DNA of 64,000 nt from Bradyrhizobium sp. CB82 (GTDB lineage: Bacteria > Pseudomonadota > Alphaproteobacteria > Rhizobiales > Xanthobacteraceae). Shown here piece after piece: positions 51,609 to 63,777 of the stretch. Under the pieces are notes generated by a model that worked only from the letters and a program-made list of their open reading frames with translations, was not told the DNA's origin and made no database searches. Numbering within the stretch: the first letter of the stretch is position 1; every line of letters begins with the position of its first letter. Both the position numbers and the translations under genes were made by a program. The DNA is taken from NCBI RefSeq assembly GCF_029714405.1, contig NZ_CP121650.1, positions 9,119,001-9,183,000 on the forward strand. The letters run 5' to 3'.

Positions 51609-52235
51609 GCGCAGTCCTCCGTTGAGAAATCAGGACTGCGAACAATTGGACGATCTAATAGCACAGGCGGTCAGACTTCCCATGACGCAACAGATTTAGT
51701 GGATGCGATACGGGCCCTTCGAAACGCGAGATACTACGGCGCTTTTCGTAACGCGCTGAATCAAGGGTCGGGCGAATACTACGATTTCAAAGTCGGCACT
51801 GCTTTTATCGATCTGTGATCTGTCGGCTGATACCCGTCAGTTGATACAATCTTATTCTTTGGGTTCTCGACAGAGAAAAATACTGCGCGCCATTCATGCG
51901 GCTGGCTTCGTTGGCAGGTGGCAACGACTTTGTCGATTGTCTGCTTGGTGCTAGCCGGTGAAGTTGCCCCGATCACCTCAATTTCAATCGCGAGGTCTCT
52001 ACGCTGCGCCATTCGCGGGGTAGGATAGTGAACAGAACGCCCTCGAAAAGTGTCACACATCGGACCGTGTGACACTCGAAGAAAAATGGCGCTAAGCACT
52101 GAAGCTGCTGGACTTTTTCGAAGTACCTGTGACAGACTTCGGACCGGTATGGTCTGAACGACCAGACCCCGGAATCTCGAGATCCCGGATTCCACCCTTG
52201 CGGTGGCTCCGGGATGAGGGGACACTAGTCTCCCG
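51609..52235. other. Gene-poor AT-richer stretch with gene scraps and an inverted repeat
   Basis: No intact recognisable gene is seen in these 627 bases. On the plus strand LRNQDCEQLDDLIAQAVRLP with MTQQI and a stop resembles the start of short rhizobial proteins of the LDxLIAxA type, cut off. A leftward frame of 93 codons (51779-52060, MCDTFRGRSVHYPTPRMAQR and onward) is unrecognised. Its start lies within a perfect 10-bp inverted repeat AGTGTCACAC/GTGTGACACT at 52049-52076. The stretch may be a relic of a mobile element. Confidence 0.45.
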
Positions 52236-53444
<1,209 letters not shown>

Positions 53445-53736
53445 CGTTGTTCTCCCTGAGTGCCGCGGTCCGGCCAAATTCTTCAATGACGGCGCAGTTT
53501 TAGGAGGGCACCCGCGGCAGGTCAATTGACGGTTTCGCGCAAGGCTGCATGGCCTGGCGCATGCTTGGCATGAAATCTCAACTGTCATTCCACATTGCGC
53601 AATGGGGGCGCCCGAGCCGGGAACGACGACCGAAGCTGTGGCGCCCATATCCCGCCGTGCGGACAGCGTGGAAAACCCGGTCTTCCCAGCCAAAGCGATA
53701 GGAGCACGGGACGAAATTTTGTAGGTTGCGCCGCTC

Positions 53737-56475
53737 ATGACCGTCCAGCAGCCGATCCCTGTGCCTCCCCCCGACGACGTGCCCGCGCCGCAAGCGGAAG
53801 TGTCCGCGCGCGTGACGCCGATGATGGAACAGTATCTGGAGATCAAGGCGGCGCATCCGGGCCTCTTGCTGTTCTACCGGATGGGCGATTTCTACGAATT
53901 GTTCTTCGAGGACGCCGAGATCGCCTCCAAGACGCTCGGCATTGTGCTGACCAAGCGCGGCAAGCATCAGGGCACCGATATCCCGATGTGCGGCGTGCCG
54001 GTCGAGCGCTCCGAGGATTATCTGCACCGCCTGATATCAGCTGGTCACCGCGTCGCGGTGTGCGAGCAGACCGAGGATCCCGCCGCTGCCAAGGCGCGCG
54101 GCAACAAGAGCGTAGTGCGCCGCGGCGTGGTGCGACTGGTCACGCCGGGTACGCTGACCGAGGACACGCTGCTCGATGCACGGGCCAACAACTATTTGCT
54201 CGCGATCGCGCGCGCCCGCTCCTCTTCCGGCGGCGACCGTTTCGGGCTCGCCTGGATCGACATCTCGACCGCCGAGTTCATGGTGACGGAATGCGCCGGC
54301 GGCGAGCTCGCCGCAACGCTCGCGCGCATCAACCCGAACGAGGCGATCGTCACTGACGCGCTCTATAGCGACAACGAACTCGGGCCGGTCTTGCGGGAGT
54401 TGCCGGCCGTGACGCCGCTGACCCGCGATGTCTTCGACGGAGCCACCGCCGGGAAACGCCTGTGCGACTATTTCGCCGTCGCGACCATGGACGGGCTTGC
54501 GCAGCTCACGCGCCTCGAAGCCACTGCCGCGGCCGCAGCTGTCACCTATGTCGACCGCACCCAGGTCGGAAAACATCCGCCGCTGTCGCCGCCCGCGCGC
54601 GAGGCCTCGGGCGCGACCATGGCGATCGACCCTGCCACCCGCGCCAATCTCGAGCTGACGCGGACGCTCGCCGGCGAACGGCGCGGCTCGCTGCTCGACG
54701 CCATCGACTGCACGGTCACCTCGGCCGGTTCGCGCCTGCTCGCACAACGCCTCGCCGCGCCGCTGACGGACGCGGCAGGAATTGCGCGGCGGCTCGACGC
54801 GGTCGGCGCCTTTGTCGCGGATTCCGCTGCGCGCGAGGATATCCGCAGCATCCTGCGCGGTGCCCCCGACATGTCGCGGGCGCTGGCGCGGCTCTCGGTC
54901 GGCCGCGGTGGGCCACGCGATCTCGCCGGAATCCGCGACGGCATCCTGGCGGCTGACCAGGCGCTGGCGCGGCTCAATGAAATCGACCAGCCGCCGCAGG
55001 AGATCGCCGCGGTGATGGCAGCGATGCAGCGGCCGTCGCGCGAGCTCGCGGCAGAGTTTGCGACCGCGCTCGCCGAACAATTGCCGCTGATCAAGCGCGA
55101 CGGCGGTTTCGTTCGCGAGGGCTATGAGCCGGCGCTCGACGAGGCGCGGAACCTGCGCGACGCCTCGCGCCTGGTGGTCGCCTCGATGCAGGCGCGCTAC
55201 GCCGACGACACCTCCATCAAAGGCCTCAAGATCCGGCACAACAACGTGCTCGGCTATTTCGTCGAGGTCACCGCGCAGCACGGCGATAAGCTGATGTCGC
55301 CGCCGCTGAATGCGACCTTCATCCACCGCCAGACGCTGGCGGGCCAAGTGCGCTTCACGACGTCCGAGTTAGGGGAGATCGAGGCCAAGATCGCCAACGC
55401 CGGCGACCGCGCGCTCGGGCTCGAGCTCGAAATCTTCGAGCGGCTCTGCGCCAAGGCGCTTGATATCAGTGAGGATTTGCGCGCCGCCGCGCATGGCTTT
55501 GCACTGCTCGATGTTGCAACGTCGCTGGCAAAACTCGCGCTCGACGAGAATTACGTGCGGCCCGAGGTCGACGGCTCTCTCGGCTTTGCGATCGAGGCCG
55601 GCCGCCATCCCGTCGTCGAGCAGGCCCTGAAGCGCAATGGCGAGCCGTTCATCGCCAATGCCTGTGATCTCTCGCCATCACCCGGCCAAAAGTCCGGCCA
55701 GCTCTGGCTGCTCACCGGCCCCAACATGGCCGGTAAGTCGACCTTCCTGCGTCAGAACGCACTGATTGCTTTGATGGCGCAGACCGGCAGCTTCGTGCCG
55801 GCCTCGCGCGCGCGCATCGGCATCGTCGACCGGTTGTTCTCGCGCGTCGGCGCCGCCGACGATCTCGCCCGTGGCCGCTCCACCTTCATGGTGGAGATGG
55901 TCGAGACGGCCGCGATCCTGAACCAGGCCGGCGAGCGCTCGCTCGTCATCCTCGACGAGATCGGCCGCGGCACCGCGACTTTCGACGGCCTCTCGATCGC
56001 CTGGGCCGCGATCGAGCATCTGCACGAGAGCAACCGCTGTCGCACGCTGTTTGCCACGCACTATCACGAGCTCACCGCACTCTCGGCAAAGCTGCCGCGG
56101 ATGTTCAATGCCACGGTGCGGGTGAAGGAATGGCAGGGCAACGTCGTGTTCATGCACGAGGTGCTGCCGGGCTCGGCCGACCGCTCCTACGGCATCCAGG
56201 TCGCAAAGCTCGCCGGCCTGCCGCCCGCCGTGATCACGCGCGCCAAATCCGTGCTGGCGAAACTGGAAGCACAAGACCGCGGCCAGACCGCGCGTGCGCT
56301 GGTCGACGACCTGCCGCTGTTCGCGGTCCCCTCACGCGCCGCCGCGGAAGCGGCCCCGCCGAGCGAGGCCGAGCAGTTGATGCAAGCCGTGAAAGCGCTG
56401 CATCCGGACGAGATGACGCCGCGCGAGGCGCTGGACGCGCTCTATGCGCTGAAGGCCAAGCTGCCGAAGCAGTGA
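53737..56475 (+). CDS. mutS: DNA mismatch repair protein MutS
   Basis: MutS finds mismatches and recruits MutL. The 912-residue protein has the mismatch-binding motif [20 protein letters not shown] (the FYE wedge, near residue 50), then lever and clamp regions, and the ATPase: Walker [19 protein letters not shown], Walker [21 protein letters not shown], and FATHYHEL. The C-terminal SAMxxA-like tail [20 protein letters not shown] is the tetramer helix. The start MTVQQPIP gives about 30 extra residues before the wedge, usual in this order. Confidence 0.97.
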   Translation: MTVQQPIPVPPPDDVPAPQAEVSARVTPMMEQYLEIKAAHPGLLLFYRMGDFYELFFEDAEIASKTLGIVLTKRGKHQGTDIPMCGVPVERSEDYLHRLISAGHRVAVCEQTEDPAAAKARGNKSVVRRGVVRLVTPGTLTEDTLLDARANNYLLAIARARSSSGGDRFGLAWIDISTAEFMVTECAGGELAATLARINPNEAIVTDALYSDNELGPVLRELPAVTPLTRDVFDGATAGKRLCDYFAVATMDGLAQLTRLEATAAAAAVTYVDRTQVGKHPPLSPPAREASGATMAIDPATRANLELTRTLAGERRGSLLDAIDCTVTSAGSRLLAQRLAAPLTDAAGIARRLDAVGAFVADSAAREDIRSILRGAPDMSRALARLSVGRGGPRDLAGIRDGILAADQALARLNEIDQPPQEIAAVMAAMQRPSRELAAEFATALAEQLPLIKRDGGFVREGYEPALDEARNLRDASRLVVASMQARYADDTSIKGLKIRHNNVLGYFVEVTAQHGDKLMSPPLNATFIHRQTLAGQVRFTTSELGEIEAKIANAGDRALGLELEIFERLCAKALDISEDLRAAAHGFALLDVATSLAKLALDENYVRPEVDGSLGFAIEAGRHPVVEQALKRNGEPFIANACDLSPSPGQKSGQLWLLTGPNMAGKSTFLRQNALIALMAQTGSFVPASRARIGIVDRLFSRVGAADDLARGRSTFMVEMVETAAILNQAGERSLVILDEIGRGTATFDGLSIAWAAIEHLHESNRCRTLFATHYHELTALSAKLPRMFNATVRVKEWQGNVVFMHEVLPGSADRSYGIQVAKLAGLPPAVITRAKSVLAKLEAQDRGQTARALVDDLPLFAVPSRAAAEAAPPSEAEQLMQAVKALHPDEMTPREALDALYALKAKLPKQ

Positions 56476-56483
56476 CGAAACCG

Positions 56484-56575
56484 TAGGGTGGGTTAGCGAA
56501 GCGTAACCCACCTCTTCTCTCGCAGCGACGAAAGTGACGGGTAACGCCCGGCGGACTGCGCTTCACGCTAAGCTC
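56484..56575. repeat. Intergenic repeat, family 4, copy B
   Basis: GTAGGGTGGGTTAGCGAAGC and GTAACCCACCTCTTCTCTCG form an inverted pair, followed by GCGACGAAAGTGACGGGTAA and CGCCCGGCGGACTGCGCTTC. It is related to 29694-29775 and lies in the gap between the converging mutS and chemoreceptor genes. Confidence 0.7.
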
Positions 56576-56596
56576 CTACGACAGGCTGGTACCGGC

Positions 56597-58294
56597 CTAC
56601 GCCCTCGCCGCGATCGCGGCGGCTTCCGCCGCCGCGCGCTGCATGCTGGTCGACATCTCGTTGGTGACCGTGCTCTGCTCCTCAATGGCGGCCGCGGTCG
56701 AGGTCACGTATTCGCTGACATTGTTGATCGCCTGCTTGATCGAACTGAGCGCGCTGACGACGTCGCCGGAGATGCCGTTGAGGCTGCCGATCTCCTGGCC
56801 AATCTTGTCGGTGGCCTGCTTGGCCTGGTTGGCGAGGCTCTTCACCTCGGAGGCGACCACCGCGAAGCCGCGACCGGCCTCGCCCGCGCGCGCGGATTCG
56901 ATGGTGGCATTGAGTGCGAGCAGGTTGATCTGGCCGGTGATGCTGTTGATCATCTCGACGATGCCGCTCATTGCCTGCGCGGCTTCGGTCAGGCGCTGGG
57001 CCTGCGCGTCGGCGGAGGCGACCTGATCCACCGCGCTCATCGCGGTCTCGCGGGATTTGGTCATCGCCTCGGAGATCTCCCGCACCGAGGCGTTGAGCTC
57101 TTCTGAGCCGGCGGCGACCGATTCCATCATGCCGCGGACGCGCTCATTGCCCATGCGGACCAAGACCTGCTTCGTGGTGTCGGTCGCATATTTCACGACC
57201 TTGAACGGCTTGCCGTTGAGATCGAGGATCGGGTTGTAGGAGGCCTGGATGTAGACCTCCCTGCCGCCCTTGCCGATGCGCTTGTATTCGGCCGCCTGGT
57301 ACTGGCCGCGGTTGAGCGCAGCCCAGAAATCGCGATAGGCCGCACTATCGCGCTCCGACGGCTCGACGAACATGCTGTGATGCTTGCCCTTGATCTCGGA
57401 CAGGCCGTAACCGAGGGTGGCGAGGAAGTTGTGGTTGGCCGTGATGATCGTGCCGTCCATGTTGAACTCGATCACCGCCTGCGCCTTGTCGATCGCGGCG
57501 AGCTGGCCGGCGAGATCGGCGTTCTTCAGCTTCTCCGCGGTGATGTCCGTTGCGAACTTGACGACCTTGAATGGCCTGCCCTTGTCATCCAGAACCGCGT
57601 TATAGGATGCGAGGATCCAGACTTCCCTGCCGCCCTTGCCGATGCGCTTGTATTCGCCGACCCGGTATTCACCGCGGTTGAGAGCTGCCCAGAATTCACG
57701 ATAGGCCGCGCTATCGCGCTCGACCGGCGGCACGAACATGCTGTGGTGCTTGCCTTGGATTTCCGCCAGCGAATAGCCGATGGCCTTCAGGAAATTTTCG
57801 TTGGCGGTCAGCACCGAGCCGTCGAGATTGAACTCGATGACGGCCTGAACCCGGCTGATCGCCGCAGCCTGGGCCTCGTAGTTGGCGTTCTGGAGACGCA
57901 CCGAGGCATCTGACCATTCGACGACGACGCCGGCACGACGTCCGTCGGGGTGCTTCAAGGGCGTTGCTACCAGATCGAAGGTCCACCGGCCGATCCTGAT
58001 CGTCGCGCGGTGCCGCGACTGGAGGCTCTCGAGCATCCGGCGCTGATGGCTCGGGTTCTTGTGGAACACATCGATATTGGCGCCGATCAATCCGGTGATC
58101 TTGAATTGCGGCAGCTCCTTCCTGAGGTCCGATTCGGCACCTCTGAAGAACTCGGTCATCGCCTCGTTCATGTAGACGATGTTGAAGCTCTCGTCTGCGA
58201 TCATGACGTTTGCGCTGATCGCCTTGGCGGCCAGCAAGGCGAGTAGGTCGTGGTTAGGCTTGCGACCAAAAATCAAAGCTTCCTCCGGAATCAA
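56597..58294 (-). CDS. Cytoplasmic methyl-accepting chemotaxis protein with three PAS domains
   Basis: A 565-residue chemoreceptor without membrane helices. Three PAS domains lie at about residues 20-135, 145-255 and 268-375, followed by a methyl-accepting signalling domain (385-565) with the hairpin tip region [20 protein letters not shown]. The second and third PAS units are near copies, sharing [13 protein letters not shown], ERDSAAY and [12 protein letters not shown]. The receptor probably senses an internal redox or energy signal through bound cofactors and feeds CheA/CheW. No che genes are nearby. Confidence 0.92.
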   Translation of the reverse strand: MIPEEALIFGRKPNHDLLALLAAKAISANVMIADESFNIVYMNEAMTEFFRGAESDLRKELPQFKITGLIGANIDVFHKNPSHQRRMLESLQSRHRATIRIGRWTFDLVATPLKHPDGRRAGVVVEWSDASVRLQNANYEAQAAAISRVQAVIEFNLDGSVLTANENFLKAIGYSLAEIQGKHHSMFVPPVERDSAAYREFWAALNRGEYRVGEYKRIGKGGREVWILASYNAVLDDKGRPFKVVKFATDITAEKLKNADLAGQLAAIDKAQAVIEFNMDGTIITANHNFLATLGYGLSEIKGKHHSMFVEPSERDSAAYRDFWAALNRGQYQAAEYKRIGKGGREVYIQASYNPILDLNGKPFKVVKYATDTTKQVLVRMGNERVRGMMESVAAGSEELNASVREISEAMTKSRETAMSAVDQVASADAQAQRLTEAAQAMSGIVEMINSITGQINLLALNATIESARAGEAGRGFAVVASEVKSLANQAKQATDKIGQEIGSLNGISGDVVSALSSIKQAINNVSEYVTSTAAAIEEQSTVTNEMSTSMQRAAAEAAAIAARA

Positions 58295-58584
58295 GTCATA
58301 AGTCTGCGTTGGGCGCTCGCATGCGGGCGCGCCATGGTAACGAGCAGTTTGAGCTTTCGGCCGGCCGATCGCTCATACTGGTTGGCTGAACTCTGCAATG
58401 TCCGCTTACTCGGACATGATCCCCTGATGCCGATCTCCGACCAAGCGCCGAGAGCGCCTCCGACGGGTACATTTACGGACAAGACACAAAGATTAAATTA
58501 ATAATGATATCGAGAACTGGCAGCGAAACACCGTAAAACTACGCGCCCTGAGCCCGCAAACTTTCCGTCCGCGTTGCTTACGCT

Positions 58585-59379
58585 TCAGTGTGCAGCTTTC
58601 CTGCGTCCGCGCCGCCACAGCGTCAGATTCCACGTCACGCAGGTTGCAAGCGCCAGAGTGAGACCAACCGGCGATCCAAGCTGCACGACCGCCACGTGCA
58701 TCACTGCGATTGCCATGCCGAATCCCAGCAGGCCCCACGCGGAGTTCGCGATCACGGCCGCGGTCGGCGGGCCGCCGATGCGCGGATGCAGGATCACCAT
58801 CATGCTGGTGAAGACGATCGGATAGAGCGCGATGATGCCGCTGACGCGCGGCCCGACCCATCCTGATGTCGACACCACGATGGCAACGAGCGTTGCGACC
58901 AGCGCGGCGCGGAAGGGAATGTCATACCAGCGGAGCGTGACCAGCGGCATCTTCACTTGGCGGTAGCGCGCGAGCAGCGGAATGCAGATGCCGAACGCGA
59001 TCAGGTTGGCGGCGAGGCCCGCCGTCAGCGACCAATCGAACTGGCGGATGATCGAGGCGAGCGCGATCCATACGGCAATTGCCGCACCACAACTGACGAT
59101 GAGGTTGCGCCGCTGCGCCAGCACTACGTAGGTGAGCCCGAGGAAGATCGTCGCGGCGTTGACGGGAAGGCTCGCCAGTGCACCCTGCGCGATGAAGGCG
59201 GCGTCGTGGTCGAGCGCGAGAAAGACATAGGAGGGCCCCGCGGAAATCGGGAGCGTCGCGACCAGCGCGCCGATCACGGGACCCGAGCGCTCGGTGATGA
59301 TCGACGCCGTCACGACGAACGCCGCAGCAATCGCCATGCGCAGGAGGAGAAAGAGGAGGAAGGTGAGTTCGGGAGGCAT
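58585..59379 (-). CDS. Multi-pass inner-membrane protein of unknown function
   Basis: A 264-residue hydrophobic protein with about eight membrane segments. It begins MPPELTFLLFLLLRMAIAAA and contains TERSGPVIGALVATLPISAG and HPRIGGPPTAAVIANSAWGL. A short basic C-terminus (TLWRRGRRKAAH) should be cytoplasmic. The repeated GP-x-IGALVATLP and GPRVSGIIALYPI patterns suggest two related halves. No family function is known, though an exporter-like role is possible. The ATG with GGGAGG close by was chosen. Confidence 0.75.
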   Translation of the reverse strand: MPPELTFLLFLLLRMAIAAAFVVTASIITERSGPVIGALVATLPISAGPSYVFLALDHDAAFIAQGALASLPVNAATIFLGLTYVVLAQRRNLIVSCGAAIAVWIALASIIRQFDWSLTAGLAANLIAFGICIPLLARYRQVKMPLVTLRWYDIPFRAALVATLVAIVVSTSGWVGPRVSGIIALYPIVFTSMMVILHPRIGGPPTAAVIANSAWGLLGFGMAIAVMHVAVVQLGSPVGLTLALATCVTWNLTLWRRGRRKAAH

Positions 59380-59392
59380 TCTTGTTTGTTTT

Positions 59393-59590
59393 GTTCGTCG
59401 TCGTTCCCGGACAAGCAGGCTGGATCCGGCAACTTTCACCGTCATTCCGGAGCGCGCGAAGCGCGAGCGCGGAATCCATAACCACAGACGGCAGTCGTTC
59501 ACAACGATGGCGCGAAGACCGTCCGAAGGCACAACGGCCTGGGGTTATGGGTTCGCGCCTACGCGGGGAACGACACCGATGTTCGGACTA
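59393..59590. repeat. Composite of intergenic palindromes
   Basis: CGTCGTTCCCGGACAAGCAG starts the stretch, followed by CGTCATTCCGGAGCGCGCGA with AGCGCGAGCGCGGAATCCAT and GGTTATGGGTTCGCGCCTAC with GCGGGGAACGACA. It looks like two or three nested repeat units filling the gap between the membrane protein gene and osmC. It is non-coding. Confidence 0.65.
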
Positions 59591-59604
59591 CGACCTTCGC
59601 TCCC

Positions 59605-60114
59605 TCACATCCTCTGCATCGACACCGAGACCTTCGGGCCGCTCTTGATGGTCTGGTAGACCACGCAATAGCGTTCAGTGAGCTTCAGCAGCAGATCGAG
59701 CTTGTCCTGCGGGGCGTCGGTGTCGACCTCGAAGCGCAAGCGGATCTCGGCGAAACCGACCGGCGTCTCCTTGTCGACGCCGAGCGTGCCGCGGAAATCG
59801 AGGTCGCCCTCGGCATAGACGTTACCAGTCTTCAAGGGCACATCGATCGCGGTCGCGACCGATTTCAGCGTGACGCCGGCGCAGGCAACGAGCGCCTCGA
59901 GCAGCATGTCGCCCGAACAAAGCTCCAGTCCGGAGCCGCCGGTCGCCGGATGGAGGCCGGCCACCGCGAGGGCGCGGCCGGTCTCAACCTTGCACGCGAT
60001 GCCGTCGCCGTCGGTCGAGCCCTTGGCCTTCAGCGTGATCAGCGCGGCTTTCGGATCGGTCTTGTAGCGTTCCTTGATCGGGGCCTGCATCTGGCGGAGC
60101 TGTGCGGCGTCCAT
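59605..60114 (-). CDS. OsmC-family peroxiredoxin-like protein
   Basis: A 169-residue OsmC/Ohr-fold protein. The two reactive cysteines are in SGLELCSGDMLLEAL and VACAGVTLKSVA, and a RYCVVYQTIKSG C-terminus completes the fold. Such proteins reduce organic hydroperoxides with lipoyl-linked or other thiol donors. The spacing fits the OsmC branch more than Ohr. The start at MDAAQLRQM was used. It is divergent from glnD with about 250 bases between, holding a 7-bp hairpin (AGCCCAT/ATGGGCT at 60181-60201). Confidence 0.88.
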   Translation of the reverse strand: MDAAQLRQMQAPIKERYKTDPKAALITLKAKGSTDGDGIACKVETGRALAVAGLHPATGGSGLELCSGDMLLEALVACAGVTLKSVATAIDVPLKTGNVYAEGDLDFRGTLGVDKETPVGFAEIRLRFEVDTDAPQDKLDLLLKLTERYCVVYQTIKSGPKVSVSMQRM

Positions 60115-60367
60115 TCTGTTTTCTCTCCCCAAAAAAGGTTCGGTCGGCAAGGCGGTATAGAGGGCGACCGGTTTGATGTCAGCCCATGATTGATATGGGC
60201 TGCCATGGGCGGCACCATGGCCGCTTAAAAGTATATTACATCCAATATGTTACACAGACACCTCGCGCCGGCAGCCCGCGCTTCCGAGGAGGCCGGCCGG
60301 AACGTATCTCTGTCTCCCTGTTAATGTCTCGTGACAGCGCTCATCGCCTCTTATATCGGGTTAAGTC

Positions 60368-63157
60368 ATGGACAGTGTCGCGACCCAGCACAAGCAGGAG
60401 ATGGATGATCGCTTCGACAGCGCGCGGATTACCGCCGCGGTCGATGCGCTTGCCGCAAAGCATGAGGGGCGCGAGGACGCGTTCCGCACGGCGATGGCGC
60501 AACTGCTCAAGGCCGAGCTGATCGCAGCGCGCGCGGAAGCGCAGAGGATCCTGCTGAAGGACCGCCACGGCCGGCGCTGCGCCGAGCGGCTGTGCCACGT
60601 GCAGGACGAGATCATCCGCATCCTCTATTGGGCCGCGACCCGCCATCTGTACCGCTCGCCGATCCCGACCGGCGCCGAGCGCATGGCCGTCGTGGCAACC
60701 GGCGGTTACGGCCGCGGCCTGATGGCACCGGAATCCGACATCGATCTCTTGTTTATCCTGCCCTACAAGCAGACCGCCTGGGGCGAGCAGGTCGCCGAAG
60801 CCATCCTCTATTGTCTCTGGGACATGGGCTTGAAGGTCGGTCACGCCACGCGCTCGGTCGATGAATCGATCCGGCAGGCGCGCGGCGACATGACCATTCG
60901 CACCGCGATTCTGGAGACGCGCTTCCTCACCGGCGACCAGCCGCTCTATGACGAGCTGGTCGCGCGGTTCGACAAGGAGGTCGTGCAGGGCACGGCATCC
61001 GACTTCGTCACCGCAAAGCTCGCCGAGCGCGAGGAGCGGCATCGCCGCGGCGGACAGTCGCGCTACCTGGTCGAGCCCAACGTCAAGGACGGCAAGGGCG
61101 GCCTGCGCGATCTGCATACGCTGTTCTGGATCGCGAAATACGTCTACCGCGTGCGCGACACCGACGAGCTCGTCGAGCGCGGCGTGTTCGACGCACAGGA
61201 ATACCGTACCTTCCGCCGCTGCGCCGACTTCCTCTGGTCGGTACGCTGCAATCTGCATTTCTACTGCGGCCGCGCCGAGGAGCGCCTCTCCTTCGATCTC
61301 CAGCGCGAGATCGCGGTCCGCCTTGGCTACACCTCGCATCCTGGCATGCAGGACGTCGAGCGCTTCATGAAGCACTACTTCCTGGTCGCCAAGGAAGTCG
61401 GCAACCTCACCGCCATCCTGTGCGCCAAGCTGGAAGACCAGCAGGCCAAGCCCGCGCCGGTGCTGAGCCGGATGATGGCGCGCTTGCGGCCGAGCACCGT
61501 CAAGCGACGGGTGCCCGAGAGCGACGATTTCATCGTCGACAACAACCGCATCAACCTGGCTGCGCCCGACGTGTTCAAGCACGATCCCGTCAATCTGATC
61601 CGCATTTTCCGCCTGGCGCAGAAGAACAACCTCGCCTTCCACCCGGACGCGATGCGTAACGTGACGCGCTCGCTCAATCTGATCAACGCGCAGCTCCGGG
61701 AGAATCCCGAAGCCAACCGGCTGTTCATGGAGATCCTGACCTCCAACGATGCCGAGACTGTACTGCGGCGGATGAACGAGACCGGCGTACTCGGTCAATT
61801 CATCCGTGCCTTCGGCAAGATCGTTTCGATGATGCAGTTCAACATGTATCATCATTACACCGTCGACGAGCATTTGATCCGCTGCATCGGATTCCTCCAG
61901 GACATCGAGCGCGGCGGCATCGAGGAATTCACGCTCGCGAGCGACCTGATGCGCAAGACGAGGCCCGAGCACCGGCCGGTGATCTATATCGCGACGCTGT
62001 TGCACGACATCGCCAAGGGCAGGCCCGAGGATCACTCGATCGCTGGCGCCAAGGTGGCGCGGCGGCTCTGTCCGCGGCTCGGCTTCAGCCCGGCCGATAC
62101 CGAGCTCGTGGCCTGGCTGATCGAAGAACATCTCACCATGTCGACGGTCGCGCAGTCGCGCGATCTGTCCGACCGCAAAACGATCGAGAACTTTGCCGCC
62201 GTGGTGCAGTCGGTCGAGCAGATGAAGCTGCTCACGATCCTGACCACCGCCGACATCCGCGGCGTCGGCCCCGGCGTGTGGAACGGCTGGAAGGCGCAGC
62301 TTTTGCGCTCGCTCTACTATGAGACCGAGCCGGTGCTGACCGGCGGCTTCTCCGAGGTCGATCGGGGAAAGCGCCTTGCCGCCGCGCAGGCCGAATTCCG
62401 CATCGCCTTCGCCGAATGGCCGAAGGAGGAGTTGGACGCCTATGTCGGCCGGCACTATCCGGCCTACTGGCTCAAGGTCGAGCTGCCGCGCAAGATGCGC
62501 CACGCCCGTTTCGTGCGCGCGAGCGAACAAGCCGGCCACAAGCTCGCGATCAATGTCGGCTTCGACGAGGTGCGCGGCGTTACCGAACTCACGATCTTCG
62601 CTGCCGACCATCCCTGGCTGCTGTCGATCATTGCCGGCGCCTGCGCGTCCGCCGGCGCCAACATCGTCGACGCCCAGATCTACACCACGACTGACGGCCG
62701 CGCACTCGATACCATCTCGATCTCGCGCGAGTACGATCGCGACGAGGACGAGGGCCGCCGCGCGACCCGCATCGGCGAGATGATCGAGGACGTGCTGGAA
62801 GGCAAGCTGCGGCTGCCCGAGGTGGTGGCGCGGCGCACCGTGCGCAGCAAGGCGCGGCCCTTCGTGATCGAGCCGGAGGTGATCATCAACAATCAGTGGT
62901 CCGACCGCTATACCGTGATCGAGGTTTCCGGCCTCGACCGTCCCGGCCTGCTCTACGAGTTGACCACCGCGATCTCCAAGCTGAACCTCAACATCGCGTC
63001 CGCGCATGTCGCGACCTTCGGCGAGCGCGCGCGCGACGTGTTCTACGTCACCGACCTCCTCGGCGCCCAGATCAACGCACCGACGCGCCAAGCCGCGATC
63101 AAGAGCGCGCTGACCCATGTGATGACGGGCGAGAAGACGGTTCAGCCGGCGGCGTAA
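60368..63157 (+). CDS. glnD: Bifunctional [protein-PII] uridylyltransferase/uridylyl-removing enzyme
   Basis: GlnD is the nitrogen sensor: it uridylylates PII proteins when glutamine is low and removes UMP when it is high. The 929-residue protein has the nucleotidyltransferase motif GGYGRG (112-117) with SDIDLL (123-128), the HD domain (HHYTVDEHLI and LLHDIAKGRPEDHS) and two ACT domains at the C-terminus (VTELTIFAADHPWLLSIIAG and YTVIEVSGLDRPGLLYELTT). All catalytic motifs are intact. It stands alone on the plus strand. Confidence 0.97.
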   Translation: MDSVATQHKQEMDDRFDSARITAAVDALAAKHEGREDAFRTAMAQLLKAELIAARAEAQRILLKDRHGRRCAERLCHVQDEIIRILYWAATRHLYRSPIPTGAERMAVVATGGYGRGLMAPESDIDLLFILPYKQTAWGEQVAEAILYCLWDMGLKVGHATRSVDESIRQARGDMTIRTAILETRFLTGDQPLYDELVARFDKEVVQGTASDFVTAKLAEREERHRRGGQSRYLVEPNVKDGKGGLRDLHTLFWIAKYVYRVRDTDELVERGVFDAQEYRTFRRCADFLWSVRCNLHFYCGRAEERLSFDLQREIAVRLGYTSHPGMQDVERFMKHYFLVAKEVGNLTAILCAKLEDQQAKPAPVLSRMMARLRPSTVKRRVPESDDFIVDNNRINLAAPDVFKHDPVNLIRIFRLAQKNNLAFHPDAMRNVTRSLNLINAQLRENPEANRLFMEILTSNDAETVLRRMNETGVLGQFIRAFGKIVSMMQFNMYHHYTVDEHLIRCIGFLQDIERGGIEEFTLASDLMRKTRPEHRPVIYIATLLHDIAKGRPEDHSIAGAKVARRLCPRLGFSPADTELVAWLIEEHLTMSTVAQSRDLSDRKTIENFAAVVQSVEQMKLLTILTTADIRGVGPGVWNGWKAQLLRSLYYETEPVLTGGFSEVDRGKRLAAAQAEFRIAFAEWPKEELDAYVGRHYPAYWLKVELPRKMRHARFVRASEQAGHKLAINVGFDEVRGVTELTIFAADHPWLLSIIAGACASAGANIVDAQIYTTTDGRALDTISISREYDRDEDEGRRATRIGEMIEDVLEGKLRLPEVVARRTVRSKARPFVIEPEVIINNQWSDRYTVIEVSGLDRPGLLYELTTAISKLNLNIASAHVATFGERARDVFYVTDLLGAQINAPTRQAAIKSALTHVMTGEKTVQPAA

Positions 63158-63185
63158 GGCGGCGAGTCGCGCAATACCTCCACTC

Positions 63186-63223
63186 GTCAGTCCGGGGCGC
63201 GCGCAGCGCGAGCCCGGACTGAC
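63186..63223. repeat. Short intergenic palindrome downstream of glnD
   Basis: A perfect 11-bp inverted repeat GTCAGTCCGGG/CCCGGACTGAC encloses GCGCGCGCAGCGCGAG. It lies between the converging glnD and ogt genes and can act as a bidirectional transcript end. Confidence 0.8.
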
Positions 63224-63249
63224 CAGTGGAGAGGTCGGCGCGACCTTCG

Positions 63250-63777
63250 CTAAACTTCCACCCCCTCATGCCTGAGCAGCCAGCGTTTGCGCTCGAGGCC
63301 GCCGCCGTATTTCACCAGCGAGCCGTCGGCGCCGATCAGGCGGTGACAGGGCAGCACCACGCTGATCGGATTGGAGCCGTTGGCGTGACCGACGGCGCGC
63401 ACTGCCTTGGGCATGTCGAGCTTTGCAGCCAATGCGCCGTAGCTCAGCGTCGTTCCTGAGGGAATCGTTGCGAGGGCCGTCCAGACCTTGCGCTGGAACG
63501 GCGTGCCCGCGACACGCCACTTGATGGTCTTGAGCTTGCCGAGATCGCCCTCGAAATAGCCTGATAGCGCCGATCGCATGTCGGCCGGCGCGCGCTGCGC
63601 GCGCAAATCCACCGCGCCATAATGCAGTCGCAACAGCTCACGCATGCGGTGTTCGTAGTCCTCCCAATCGAGCGCGCGCAGGATGCCGTCGTTATCGATG
63701 ACGAGCAAGGCGGTCCCGATCGGCGTCGTCAGATGATCAAGGCCAAATGCTTCCGGGTTCTGTGGCGACTTCAGCAT
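63250..63777 (-). CDS. ogt: Methylated-DNA--protein-cysteine methyltransferase
   Basis: The suicide enzyme transfers methyl from O6-methylguanine to its own cysteine. The 175-residue protein has the DNA-binding helix TPFQRKVWTALATIPSGTTL with SYGALA, the arginine finger helix AVRAVGHANGSNP and the acceptor Cys144 in VVLPCHRLIG, then GSLVKYGGGLERKRWLLRHE. The N-terminal domain is the Ogt type, without an Ada regulatory part. The ATG MLKSPQ was chosen. Upstream in-frame sequence has no similarity. Confidence 0.94.
   Translation of the reverse strand: MLKSPQNPEAFGLDHLTTPIGTALLVIDNDGILRALDWEDYEHRMRELLRLHYGAVDLRAQRAPADMRSALSGYFEGDLGKLKTIKWRVAGTPFQRKVWTALATIPSGTTLSYGALAAKLDMPKAVRAVGHANGSNPISVVLPCHRLIGADGSLVKYGGGLERKRWLLRHEGVEV

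Noticed and set aside
60341..63118. A 925-codon open frame antisense to glnD
   Set aside because: It mirrors the coding frame of glnD in high-GC DNA, has low-complexity composition and no family motif, while glnD has all its domains.
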